Assembly: GCA_029747585.1 (NCBI GenBank)
Contig: JAPEVF010000208.1
Span: forward strand, 1-64,000
From: Pleurotus djamor
Lineage: Eukaryota; Basidiomycota; Agaricomycetes; Agaricales; Pleurotaceae
Length of the DNA stretch: 64,000 nucleotides
Direction: 5' to 3'
In this document: positions 22,347 to 34,444 of the stretch, piece after piece
Layout of the letters: every line of letters begins with the position of its first letter
Numbering within the stretch: position 1 is the first letter of the stretch
The notes under the pieces: model-generated
Seen by the model: the letters and a program-made list of their open reading frames with translations, nothing else
What the model was told of the DNA's origin: nothing
Database searches by the model: none
Translations under genes and position numbers: made by a program

Positions 22347-22613
22347 GAGACGTACGCCTGGGTGGTGGTGATGAGGGAGATATAATAGTCATCGAAAACC
22401 GTATTGTTCTTATACACGAAGTTGTGGCCATCGCGATTCACGTGGAATCCGGGACCAATTGTTGGTCAAGAAATGACTAAGACTCCTAAAGCCCCTGGAA
22501 TGTGGATAGAAACCAAATTCCATTTTAGGTCAGTCCTCGAAGCACTGATCCTCGAGGTACTACTTCTCAGTCCAGCTCCCTGAGCCCAGTGGTCTTCAAT
22601 TTCTACGTTCTGC

Positions 22614-24523
22614 ATGATAAAGATATTCTCGCTCGTCTTTCTTATGATGGGCGTACTCTCAGTGCCATTGAATCGCTTCGACCATCTTCAGGCCATCTTA
22701 TCTTCCCCACTACCAGACAGCCACAAACCAGCCAGCTTACCTGTATCTAATCCCACAAATTCATACTGGGTCGACTCACCGGGAGCCAATCCCCTAGCTA
22801 AAGAAGGTAGCAGAGGTGCATTGACATCTGATGCAGACATCTGCATCATAGGCTCTGGCATCACTGGTATCTCTGCTGCCTACAATCTCGCAAAATCTGT
22901 CCATGCTTCGTCGCAAATTGACCATCTCAATGTGGTGGTGCTCGAAGCACGCGACTTCTGTGCGTTTCTACTTGGTCATCTCTACGCCACCGACACACAG
23001 CTCACCGTCATTCAGGCTCGGGCGCTACTGGTTCGTCATCCGTTTTTTCCGATTGAAACTGTCACGATCACCTTGGTCACCAGGACGAAATGGCGGACAT
23101 CTGACCCCAGTCGCGTTTGTTGACTTCTCACTTGCTGAGGAAGCACACGGTACTCAAGAGACTCTTCGTTCTCTGGCACTCGAGCAGCACACCGTTGACC
23201 AAATGGTCTCCATTATGAAGGAATCGGGCCTCGAGGATGCTGTCGATCTCGTCGCGGGTGGTCATACGACCTTGCTACTCACTCAGCAGGAGATAGAACA
23301 AGCCCACAAGGACTATGAGTCCGCGAAACGCGCGGGAGCTGACTTGTCGAAGGTTGAGTGGCTTTCGAAAGAACAAATGGAGTCTGTGCGTAATTCAATG
23401 GCGTCTGAGTGCGGAGTCATGCTGAACATGCGTCCCAGCGATACGGTGCTTCGTATCCTGGGTTCCACTTCCCCAGCTACAACCTTTGGCCCCTGAAATT
23501 TGTGACGCAGCTCTACCAGCTCGCCAAAAGCCTTTCGCCGAAATTATCCTTACAAATTCACACCAACACCCCCGTTGAGGCCATTCACCCGATATTATCG
23601 AGCTCAGCGCCGCTCCCTCGCCGCTGGTCACTGCACACACCCCGAGGCGAAGTGAAATGCTCATATGTGATCCACGCCACCAATGCGTATACCAGCCACC
23701 TTCTGCCTCACATGAGTGGGCCTGAAGGGATAGTTCCCACTCGGGGACAAATCATAGCGACACGCGCAGCTGCTTCGAGCGAGAAAATTTCCAAGTCATC
23801 ATGGGATGGAAATGAAGGGTTTGAATATTGGTTTCCTAGACCAGTCACCGAAAATGGCGAAAACCCACTGGTGATCCTAGGAGGAGGGAGGGAAGCCAGT
23901 GCGGGATCAACGTTCGAATACTACGTGACGGACGACTCCAGTGTGAACAAGGACGTAGGAACGGCTCTCAGGAACTTCCTTCCAGGAGTCTTCCCGCGGC
24001 TGTACTCGCAAGGACAACAGCCGGAAATGGAGTGGGTAAGTCAAGCATACTTTGTCGACGTCCAGGCTCTTATGCTACCCTTTGATGTCGGCGTGAAGAC
24101 GGGAATCATGGCGTATACCAAAATGAGGGACCCCTTCGTAGGTCTTCCCATGCGTACACCTCACTTCCTTGCTCAGCCACATCTGTCATTGCCCAAATTA
24201 GGTGGGACCCGTCTTGAACCCAAACGGTGTCAAAGATGAATTCGTTGGTCAATACCTTGCGGCGGGATATACAGGGCACGGCATGCCTCGAGCCTTTGCT
24301 TGGTATGTACGGGTTTCACACCCTCATTTCCACAGATTGATTGATATAAACGTGTATTGTGGCTGAAAACCTCGCTATTTGCAGTGCGGAAGTGGTGTCT
24401 CAGATGGTTCTCGCCAACATCACCGGAAATGAGTGGACACATCCGAGCTGGCTTCCCGAGAGATATCTGACATGGAAGAGATATGCGAATCAAGAAGGTA
24501 CTGTAACGGGTGGAGTAAATTGA
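22614..24523 (+). CDS. Secreted FAD-dependent oxidoreductase (DAO family)
   Basis: Seven exons: 22614-22959, 23016-23030, 23084-23385, 23439-24035, 24099-24137, 24202-24302 and 24385-24523, total 1539 nt (512 aa), all in phase. Starts with a hydrophobic leader MIKIFSLVFLMMGVLS. The FAD-binding motif is CIIGSGITGISAAYNLAK, then VVLEARDFCSGATGRNGGH, in which CSGAT is supplied by a 15-nt exon. Later blocks HATNAYTSHLLPHMSG, PTRGQI, GGGREAS and AAGYTGHGMPRAF are typical of the DAO/glycine-oxidase fold. It oxidises a C-N bond in an unknown amine or amino acid with FAD. Open frames that stop near 23123 and 23496 are caused by introns, not by damage. Confidence 0.85.
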
Positions 24524-24713
24524 TTATTCGGTAGCCGTATGTCGGGCCTACATCGCGAGGCATCAAATCGATGAAGTGTTAGAATTTTTGACAAGAACAA
24601 GGAAAGGTGCCCCGAGAGGGCCGCAATGGACTATGTCAGTTGTAGAAATGAATAAGTATGTTTGGAGCGATAAACCTCTTAGGTTCTACCTACGATGCCC
24701 TCCTGTTCGGCCG

Positions 24714-25775
24714 CTAGTATCCCACCTTTCCCACTTCACTCCTGGCCATGATAGAAGCACCAGAGGACCTAACGTAACCATGAAAACAACAACATCAGTT
24801 CACGGCATGGAAGGACATGCGAAACATAACCTCCTTCGAGGCGGCGAAAATGAAATCCAGAGAACCCTCCGCGACAAAAAAAAGAACAAGAAAAGAAACT
24901 CACGTCCCAAGCCGTTCTGCACCTGCTTCAATCAATTCTACGCACGTCTCAAAGCTTCTGATGCCAGCAGAGGCCTTGACCTTCACTCCCCCGGACTTGT
25001 AAGCGACCGACCTCTTCATCAATGTTACATCTGCAACATTCGCTCCACCTCCACAGAAACCTGTGCACGTCTTAACGAACCCAGCGCCACCTTCTGCGGC
25101 AAGGAAACACGCTGCGATCTTCTCATCATCAGTGAGGAAAACGGTCTCAAGGATGACTTTGACCGTGATGTCGTTGGCAGCATCTACCACGGCTTTGATA
25201 TCATCGTGTACCAGTCTGTAATTTCCTTCTTTTAGGGCTCCAACGTTTAGTACCATGTCGATTTCCTGAGCTCCATCTTGGATGGCTTCTTTTGTTTCGC
25301 TATTTAGCCCAAGTCGGGTATATCAGATTTGATCGTCCCTGGGCACAAGCGCCGGGAGTTCAAGGACTCACAATGCTTTTACGCTGCTCTTTGAAGCTCC
25401 AAGTGGGAATCCCACAACGGCACACGCAATGCACCTTGATCCCTCCAAACGCTTGGATACTCGCGGGATGTTCACGCCGTTGACACAGCAGGACTACTTA
25501 AGATGGTTAGCAAAACCTCCGATAATCATTGGGATCTAGCGTGATGAACATAAGAAGCTTACCTTGAACTGATAACGAATGGCTTCGTCACAGAGTTGAT
25601 CTAGTTGCGATGACGATGCATCCGATTTGAGCAGAGTATGATCGATGTACTGTGCAAAATCCGTATCGGGGTTCGTGGATGTAAAGGTGGTTTTAACTAT
25701 CGGAGCGCCTGAGTTTCTGACTAGGTGTATGTGAGATTCTACAGCTTTCTTCCAATCTTCGTTGCTGCGGGACAT
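24714..25775 (-). CDS. deoC: Deoxyribose-phosphate aldolase
   Basis: Exons (minus) 25563-25775, 25372-25493, 24904-25299 and 24714-24768 join to 786 nt (261 aa). Family motifs: YIDHTLLKSDA near the N-terminus, CVNGVNIPRV, VVGFPLGAS, EIDMVLNVGALKEG (catalytic Asp), GFVKTCTGF (Schiff-base Lys), VKVKASAGIRSF (second Lys) and, after the last intron (GTGAGT donor), GTSSGASIM for the phosphate loop. It splits 2-deoxyribose-5-phosphate into glyceraldehyde-3-phosphate and acetaldehyde in deoxynucleoside catabolism. The frame that seems to end at LGT is completed by the 55-nt last exon. Convergent with the FAD oxidoreductase, 190 bp apart. Confidence 0.92.
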
Positions 25776-28092
25776 CGTGTGAGTTGAAAGTTTGTGGTCA
25801 ATCAGAGTGAGAAAACCTATGAGCGTAATCGACCGTGACGGGCCATCAACCCAAAGAGAGCGGGTGCCATATGGGCACCACCCACCTAATATTCAGGCAC
25901 GTGTTACCGCACACAAGCGGCTCGTTTGCACTATGGAAGTAAATGTATAAATAGCCCAATACGGGGACCTTTGATACGAAGCATTACACCTTAAATGTCG
26001 AAACCATCGAAACGCCACGGAACGAGCGGGCGTAGAACTCGAGGTATGATGCCGCCTAAGCTTCTTCCGCATCTTTCCATCCGGGCCTTGGACTAGAAGT
26101 CCAGAACGTCGAGTTACCTCAGCCACCCGAAGCTCTCACAACGAAATGAAAGAGTGACGAAATTCCAGTACGGAAGAGGAATAGAGCATGGCAGTTACCA
26201 CCGCCCACATTCAAAGAGACTCCTCATCACTGACAATAATAGCGGAGACTTGAGTTAAATATATGAATTTCAAGCCTGCCAGGGGAGACGTTCTATTAAC
26301 TGCTAAATAAACATGGTCCGTCAGAAAAGGCAAAAAAGTGGACTGTGGAACTGAGCCCTCACCACAGCGGTGAATCGCGGGACGACCATTTGAATGGGGG
26401 TGATCGCCATGGCAAACGAGTCAGCGGTCAAAGCGACCTAAGGGCCTTGAGTTCAAGCTGTATTGAAAGAATATCTCCCGAAACACTCGGCCGTTCAGGC
26501 ACCTCGAAGGGTCAGGAAACAAGACACCCAAAGCTCCAGTCCAAAACCCAGAGGTGATCCTGTAGATATCGATAGGTTCTCCGCTCTGTTATTGCCGAAG
26601 GATTCGATACTTGGCGAACCTGGGTAGAATCACCCGCACCAGAGTCCGAGAGAGCCGACACACCTGTGCATTGCGGGAATTAGAGGAGTCGAGAGGATCG
26701 GGAGGAAGAGGGCGCCGATTTTACGGACTGGAGAAAATCGTAAGACTCAGCAAGCAGAGGTGGCGACCGCTGACGTGACTTCATAGTGGGGGAGATGTGA
26801 AAAGGCTATGAGAGGAGAGGAACTGCTTGCGCCATGGCCGCATGTGGCGGCCTCGAGGCTTGACGTATGAAATTGCTGACTAGTGTGGACCAACACGAGG
26901 CAGACCAAGAGTCCATGGTCCCACGCGACAAGTGGATAGTCTAGGTGCACAGACCAATTTCCGACGCCGTGCCGAGTCGAAAAAAGGCCCCGTTCCGTGG
27001 ACAGCATTGGAGGATTCAATGACCTCGAATCTTGCTGGAATCCGGATCGCCTTCGACAGCTAACATACAGAGGATCCGGAAATGTAATTGTGGGTCTTGG
27101 GTATCCCTCATTGACGGTGACTTCCGAGCCATTTGAACAATGGACAATGGAAATATATAAAATAAGAAATGACTAAATGGTTTTGGGATTAATGGTGAAT
27201 CATGTGTGCTTACCAGCTAAAGTTGACAATTGGGAATTCATCGAATTCATCGATAATCAGCATCAGTGATAGATGTATGGACTCCAAGTTAGCCTAGCTG
27301 GGAGAGAGAAGGTACGAGGGGGCCGTTGTCCTCGCAGCGTGCCTCGTGTTGTGGCCTCCGGTATTATGACTATGTCGAGAATCTGAGCGCCGAGGCGCCT
27401 GTCGTGGGAAGGCTCCGAGAGGCTGTCGTCGACATCCAAGCTCACGCGTTCACGGCGTTCGCCAGTCCTCCAAGTCAACCCTCGAAGTGTAATACCCGTT
27501 AACAGAGGCACGCAGATAGTGAGCCGGACCTCTTCAATCCAGGGGATAAGCCTCCCTGAAATAATATTGATAATATTCGGGTTCCCAGTCGACCATGCCG
27601 AAAAGATTCGGAAATGAAGAGCAAACAAGACGTTTGTGGTGGTGGTGACGAAGGACCTTGAAGTGGTCGGTTAACTGATTCCATTGTTCCCGAGCCTCGG
27701 CGTGGACGAAGACAGAGAGCGGGAGGAAAACTAATGACCTCAAACACGACAAAGCCTATGGAGTCGGTAGGCCGAACCTGGCACAGGAACTCGAAGTCAT
27801 CCGGTGATTGTTGGTCCTCGATTCAAGAAGCGTGGGTGGAGGTTGAGTCGAAAAAAGCCTGCAGGCAACTTGAGGGCAGTGAAGTAAGGCAGTGGTGGGC
27901 ACTTTTTATTTATTGGAAATAATATACAAATGCGGTAACTCCCTGCAGATCTCAAATCTCACCAGATCCCATATCGCTGCGCAGAGTCCTGGGACTCATA
28001 CCGAAGCTTATTTGCCGGATCCTTATAAAGGACGCTCCGTTTCACGGTAAGACGCGTATGTGCTGGTTTCAACCTCGCCCGCCTCGATCGTC
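25776..28092. other. Long intergenic region
   Basis: No convincing gene. On the minus strand at about 27263-27752, two adjacent frames (a hydrophobic start CLRSLVFLPLSVFVHA, then WNQLTDHFKVL and a polar C-terminal part) might be remains of a small secreted protein, but no family was recognised. Other frames look random. Confidence 0.4.
28024..28029 (+). promoter_or_regulatory. TATA box of Zn2Cys6 factor 1
   Basis: TATAAA 64 bp upstream of the ATG at 28093. Confidence 0.5.
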
Positions 28093-30434
28093 ATGCATCC
28101 TCTAGTTTCCAAGAAACCTCCAGCACCGACTCAATCCTCACGGCCGCTGAGACGAGGGAAGGCATGCGTAAATTGCAGGTAAGTACCCCTTGCGACTTCA
28201 TAATTATTGTCGGCTTGACGTTTCATGCACATGAATTAGGTTCCTTAAGATTGTATGTTCTTCCCAATTGACATATCACTTGTTCAATGAATTGACCGTG
28301 TCTAACATCACACAGAAATGTGATGGAGTTAAGCCGATATGTGGCCCTTGCGGGAGGAATCCGAAGGAGGACGAATGTGACTACACTGACGTCCAAGGTC
28401 GCTCTCGAACTCGGGCCCTGGAGGAGACCATTGCCCGTCTGGAAACACGAATAAAGGAGCTCGAACGTCCACAAGACTATACCCCATCAGTTCCTCTTCA
28501 TGACCCTTATACCTCCCAGCCTCAACTTCAACATCCCCAACCAAATTCGTCCCATAGTAATACCTCGCAACAGCATCTTATATTCTCTCCAACTTCCACG
28601 TCTTCCAGTTCGAGTCATTCTTTCGGTGAGTGCGTCAGCGAAGCTTATTTCCCACTGACTCACCACTTTTCAGACATCGAACGTCATTCAACCTCTTCCG
28701 TCGAGTCAGACACGAAGTTCTCCTTCTTTGATTCCGAGGTACGTGTTTCTAACCTGAACACGTTGTTGCATTGATTACATCATACCAGGAGCCTTCACTG
28801 CTCGTCGCCACAACGTTGTGAGTATCCGGTGTCTACGTAGTATAAATTCACCGCTAATGACGCACCGCACGCCAACAGACTTGACAATTTCCTCCCCCAC
28901 GCCGCGCAGTTTGGGTTTTTCCTCCACCTGACCCGCTTTCGTTTGGCAGCCCTTTCACCTCTCCCCTTCGGGCATGTCCAACGCCCTTCTCCCGCTCTTC
29001 TCAGTGCTGTATACCTCTGGGGAGTTCACCTTTCCCCCACAAGTCCCTGCTACGCCCACCTCGATCTATTCTTGTCCCGTGCCCTCCAGCATGCCGGTAC
29101 CGATCTATCTAGTACCACAACCCATCCGCATAGGGTCCTTCACCTAATGCAGGCCGAAGTCCTTCTCGCCAACTACTTCTTTCGAAGTGGGCGCTTCCTC
29201 GAAGCCAAATGTCACACTAGCATCGCTGTCGCTCTAGCCCTAGGGTGCAACTTCCACCGGATCCGAAGCAATTTTGCGCTATCCCCACCTACCATCGGCG
29301 TCCTTCTAAATTTACCTGTGTTTCCGCATCCACCACAAGACGAAATCGACGAGGGGGAAAGGATCAACGGCTTTTGGGCCGTGTTCACCTTGCACAAGAC
29401 TTTGGCGGTCGCCCTCGATCCGCCGACCAGGCTCTGTGGTGCTTTGGAGGCTTCGGGTGTGCTGATCGACTCACCATGGCCCCTCGATATTGATGCATAC
29501 AGAGAGGTGAGTAGGATTCATGCCGCTCATCGGTTCTAATCGCTCAGTTCATCTCTTCGTAGGGCTACCTACCCCCACAGAATACCCAGAGCACGTTCAC
29601 CGTTCGTGACTTCCTTAGCGAAGTCCCAAGGGTGAATATCGGCGAATTTTCAGAGACATCAATGTACATCAAAGGTGCTATCCTTTTCCACCGTGCTGCC
29701 TACCTCGCAGGCCAATGGAGACCCCGTAAGTCAACCGCCTTATCTCCCGTCACATAGATTACTAAATGTGGATTGCGATTCAAGAAATGTATCCCCACGA
29801 AGCTACTGCATTTTCCAACGCCTTCCACTCCCTCGATCGTTTAATTCACAAATTTCGAGAAGAACTGTCCCCTGTCCCAGAAGCCGGTGACACATCGCTG
29901 TCTTCGGAGCTTCGCACCCAAGTCATCACTCGGGCTCTAGCAGAAGCTTCTGTCATCAAGCTTCACGGGAATTTCTCGTATTCGGATACCTCATCGAAGC
30001 ATAAATGTCTAAGCGCTGCTCGAGCGATCGTTAGCTTGGGCAAAGCGAATCTATCTCAGTTAACATACATTAATCCTATAATGGGCGTAAGTGCACTCTC
30101 TCCGGTCCACTGCTTGATGGCGCTAATGAACTTCTTGCTGCTACTGGTTGACGTTTGCAGACTTTGTGGTCGATTGCATGTCAAGTGTTTATCGACGAAA
30201 TTTCTCGGCTACGCACTGGCGAAGGGAGTTTGACACCAACTGCTACCGTTAGCGGTGAAGACTCCCTTCTGAAGAGCCTCCGGGAAGGCATGGCCACATT
30301 GTCCTTGTACTCTACCGACAGCCCGATGATCAGTGAGTCATCCATCCTCGACTATTTCTCCCTAAAACATTTTGACCCACGCAGATTACCAGCTCACGAG
30401 AATTCAAGAATCTTACAATCTTGTCATGATTTGA
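28093..30434 (+). CDS. Zn2Cys6 transcription factor 1
   Basis: Ten exons: 28093-28178, 28240-28252, 28316-28625, 28674-28738, 28789-28817, 28879-29506, 29563-29725, 29785-30086, 30161-30332 and 30385-30434; total 1818 nt (605 aa). The binuclear zinc cluster reads CVNCRFLKIKCDG followed by KPICGPCGRNPKEDEC, with spacing C-x2-C-x6-C-x5-C-x2-C-x8-C. It is assembled across a 13-nt exon. A coiled-coil dimerisation helix follows (RALEETIARLETRIKELE), a Ser/Pro-rich linker, then the fungal-specific middle homology region (SAVYLWGVHLS, LLANYFFRSGRFLEAKCH, NGFWAVFTLHK). It binds DNA in the nucleus; targets unknown. FL replaces the usual basic residues between the second and third Cys. Paralogous to the factor at 52582-54691. 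Confidence 0.88.
28240..28252 (+). other. 13-nt microexon in zinc cluster
   Basis: Flanked by TTAG and GTATGT. Only its inclusion restores both reading frame and the C-x6-C spacing. An exon of identical length and phase occurs in factor 2 (54532-54544). Confidence 0.8.
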
Positions 30435-32136
30435 ATTTCTCCTCCCCTTCTCCGCCGCTGGAATCCTCACGCACATCGGTATCGACCTCTTCAATTTTTG
30501 CCTCTTCGCCAATACTCCAGATGTTCAAGACTAATACCCCTGATTGTTCGTTTCTATACCCTAATCCCTCTGCTACCCAATTCCTACCTATCGTCATACC
30601 CTGCGTCTAATTCCCTGTTGTTCCTCCGCCATCATTTCCCTCAGTTAAGCGCATTGTAGTCTACGCAACCAGGATCTTCATCTCCCCTCATTTTCTTGTT
30701 TGTACTATCACCTACTCTACCAGGACATCCACGGACGTCTGTCTCTCTCATAGTGCCCCTGCTTTCATTTACCTTGCATCCCTGGTCTTATCATTTCAAC
30801 GCCCATGTGTACCATTTTGCATCCGCATTAACGCTACTCATTTCTTGACACCTGTAGTAATGTCTCGCATACCTGTCCCTCTTTTCCACCCATGCATACA
30901 TTTTTTCTTGGTCACCCACACTCTCTTCGTTGTCGTTACCTAGGATACGGGTTGTACAGTTAATGGTACGGCGTCCACCCCTTGGGTTTGGGGGACGCGC
31001 GCGGTTCAACTTGCCGATTTTACCCCTTCTTGATAGGTCCCTCGGCGCCCAACTGGAATGTAGAATGTAGAGCAAAGAAGGGTCCTGATATGACCCCTGG
31101 ACTTTCACCCGAGATAGGTACCTCTTGGGAAGAAACCCTTTGGACGTATATGGGTAAATGGCTCTCCGAGATCTTTGAACGTCGCCTATTGTTGCACCCA
31201 CTCCATTGAAGGAACAATACGGGGGATAGGTCCGGATGGCGACAATGAATCCACTTCCCTGGTTAAGAGTGTAGTTTGAGCGGTTCAACGTACCGTAGTG
31301 CCTGCGCATGACATTTGTGAAGTGGAAAGTGAAGAGGCGCAGATTCACTCGACAGATCTCTTTACAGTTCGGATAGTGCTTCGGAGCATGTGAGTAAGAA
31401 GCGAGATCTGGCGCAGAAGAAAGGGCCCACCATGTGATGTCGCTTCCTTGTTCTATCGTGCGTAGGCGACTGTTTGTAAGTCGATCATATTCGGGCAGAT
31501 AGGGCTAGGAGACCCTTGGAGGGTTCACAGTTACTTATCGACAGTTCAAAGACCCCTCCATTCTTGTGAAGACAGTCGTGAGGGTCCTCTCACATGGGTG
31601 GGAGCAATAATCGAGGAAGTAACATTGTGGGGAATTTCGACCGAATTCGAACCGGCTTTCTTTTCCTTTCTTCTTTACAAGCTCGGTACACAATAAAGGA
31701 TAGACTCGAAGTGCCTAACAACCAATGTGATGATCTATACATCCAGATAGGTCCACGCAAGCTTAAGCTAGTAAGGGTGCTCCATGTCCATCTGTTCAGC
31801 GGAAACCGGGCTTCATTTCCGCTCTGCAACTGCATCCGCTCTGTGGTGAGGTCCGGGTGGGGAGAGAAGTCGCCATCCTGAGCCGCAAGGTAGGTGGAAA
31901 GCTTGGAAGGTGCGATGGCTTCGGTGGGAACCAAGAGGGAAGTAAACGAAAAATGTTGCATGGCACGGAAGTGGACGGCGACGATAGAAGGAAGCAAAGC
32001 TTAAATTTGATAGACGCCCACCGGGTACGCTCATAGCCTACCCGGAAACACCGAAACAACGAAAAAGTAGTAATTCATGGTACATATATTCTACATCGTC
32101 CGAACAACTGTTCTAACACCCAACCCCAGTTTACGT
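30435..32136. other. Convergent intergenic region
   Basis: Lies between the 3' ends of the Zn2Cys6 factor and FPP synthase. A 185-codon minus-strand frame (30791-31348) has basic, Tyr-rich, unfamiliar composition and no splice or family support; not called. Confidence 0.45.
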
Positions 32137-33504
32137 TTACTTGCTGCGCTTGTAAATCTTGCTGAGGAAACTCGTGAAGACTTCCCTCTTGATCTCGCCC
32201 TCCTTGGTACCCTCGGGGATCCCCTCGATTTGCTTCGTGAGCTTCTCATACATTTGTTGCTCGTACACCGCGTACTTGCCCTCGACATCAACGGCCTTGA
32301 AGACCTCTTTGACCTTTTGCTCCGCAGCCGCGTCCTTTCGACCGTAGTTATCGTCAAGGATCTTTCTTTGTTCTGGCGATACCGAGGCAAGGGCAGTATT
32401 GACGACCCAGGAACACTTGTTGTCAATGATGTCCGTGCCTATTTTCCCGAGGATTTCTGGGGGGACAGAATAGTCAAGGAAGTCATCCTGGACTTGGAAG
32501 TACTCTCCAAGAGGGATGAGGATGGATTTTGCGATGTCGTAAGGATGAATGGGTTTGTCGGAGGAGAAAGGAGCGGTGGAGGGGATATAAGATGTAGGCA
32601 CATTGCACAGGTACATTGCGCAGGCGACGGGAAGGTAGAATGAGTAGAATGCCGTTTTGTAGATAACAATCAATTGGTGCCTAAAGGACGCCGCTCAACT
32701 CAAGAAGGATAATCAGAGCGGGGATAACTCACTTCTTCAAGGAGAACTTTGACAGGTCAACGTAGTCCTCTGACGCGGTAATCAGGTCAATTAACTGACC
32801 CATCTCCGTCTGGTATGTGGTCTAGAGGGTGATTTGTCAACCCGATGGAGTTGAGCTAGGACAAGACACGCACCTCGTGGAACACCTCCAGGAGGTCAAC
32901 ATAGCATGATGACTGGCGGAAATGCTTTTTGAGAAGCCAGTAGATGGCGGCTTCGAGCATGAATGAATCGTTGATGGCGATGTTTCCAACCGATTTGACG
33001 CGGTACCAGCAAGGTTGCGAGCGACGCGTTATCGAGCCATCCATCATGTCGTCCGCAACAAGGAAATAAGCTTGGAGCAGCTCGATACACCAACCGAGTA
33101 CAGCAGCCTTGAAGTATTCATCGTCGGTCAAGGCACGATCCTTGAGGATCTCGACCGTGTCAACGACGGACATTCCTCGATTAAGCTTGCCGCCGGGAAC
33201 GTTGTAGTCCAAGTTCTAGTATATGAAGACTTTAGTAACCGCAATGCAATGCATTTTAGGACACGAATGGGGAAATGGAATGGTAAAATCTCCAGGCCGC
33301 GTGTCCATATGAGGAGAAATCGACTGGTCCAATGATGATTTCCAAGGGGAAACAGCAACATACCTTTTTGAACCATTCCTGCGCGTCCTCTGGCATACCC
33401 TCAGAGGCAAGGTGCTCTACCAGTTCATCCCGAATGACTTCCCAAGCGTCCTCGAAGCGCTTTCGTCGCTGAGCCTTGTCAGTGATCTTGCCATCCAAAG
33501 CCAT
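32137..33504 (-). CDS. ERG20: Farnesyl diphosphate synthase
   Basis: Exons (minus) 33364-33504, 32874-33215, 32733-32821 and 32137-32680 join to 1116 nt (371 aa), close to the usual 350 aa of fungal FPP synthase. The first Asp-rich motif is FLVADDMMD followed by [11 protein letters not shown], the second is [17 protein letters not shown] and CSWVVN between them and the C-terminus are also diagnostic, and the protein ends KIYKRSK. It condenses IPP with DMAPP and then GPP to farnesyl diphosphate for sterol, dolichol, haem and prenylation pathways in the cytosol. A TATA box lies upstream at 33605-33612. Intact. Confidence 0.95.
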
Positions 33505-34444
33505 CTTTGTTACTTGAATATGGGGTGAACGAAGATATCAAATGGGCGTCAAGATGGTGGAAGGAAGAAAGGTGTATCGATGAAGATGGTGGTTCGATTC
33601 ATGGTATTTATACTTGGCGTTAGCCCTTTCGTCGTGGTTTCGGATTTATTGTTCCGCTTCTGACGCTAAGGTCCATTTCGTCAAACTTGTGTATGGGATA
33701 GCTCAGTATCATAAGCATCTTTCTCCAATGGCTGGTCGAATTAATTCTGATGGAGTTCACTAATTAGACCATTCTCGTTAAGAATCGACAAGTGAGGTGG
33801 TACGATGGGAAAGCACAAATTTTGGACAGGGGCTTAAATTCGGCGTTGATAGTAATCAAGCTCAAGCCTCGAACTCAAATTGCCTTGTTCCCTGGTAATA
33901 GATGTCTTATCATTATTCCAGTGCGCCGTGAAGAAAGATTACCATCGTGGCACTATATCACCGCGATAGTGGCGATTGCGGTGATTTTCATTGGTAGTAG
34001 TAACGAGACGTCTTCGGATAACATGCCTTTCAGAGGAATTAAGAAACCATCCTCATAAGCTAGGGCTCCTTTAATGCGTTAAAACATTGAAGAGGTCGGG
34101 AGGACTGAAGAGCAAGAGGGAGGAACGAACGCTCCTCATATTTTAGCGTCCCTAAGGGGCCCCTAGTCGAGTAGTCCGAACAGCCCGAAGTTTCTCTGCT
34201 CCAGTGAAATCGAGCAAGCCAATACCCGGCCCACAAGTAACCTTTCAAGCTAAGTGCCACCCCCCNTCTGAGTCTTTCAAAGCGCTAGCATGTCCTGGAG
34301 TTACAGCGCATCGATCACAAGTGTGCACTCGAATATTGTCTTTGTCAAATGGTAGGCGAAAGTTGGCTAAAGGAATAAATAGCAGTGGATGTCCGATGGA
34401 ATGTCCCAAGTTACGAAAGGAGAGCTACGTGACGAGCTGCGAGC
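33505..34444. other. FPP synthase promoter and TAP-3 downstream region
   Basis: TATTTATA at 33605-33612 (minus-strand TATAAATA, about 100 bp from the ATG). No other gene seen. Confidence 0.5.

Noticed and set aside
23089..23498. Apparent premature stops in the FAD oxidoreductase
   Set aside because: They fall in introns; seven exons join in phase to 1539 nt.
24880..24904. Apparent early stop of deoC after LGT
   Set aside because: GTGAGT donor; a 55-nt last exon adds the conserved SSGASIM phosphate loop.
27263..27752. Possible secreted small protein on the minus strand
   Set aside because: A hydrophobic start is present, but the two frames do not join convincingly and no relative is known.
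30791..31348. 185-codon minus frame
   Set aside because: No family resemblance, lies between two convergent 3' ends, no splice or promoter evidence.
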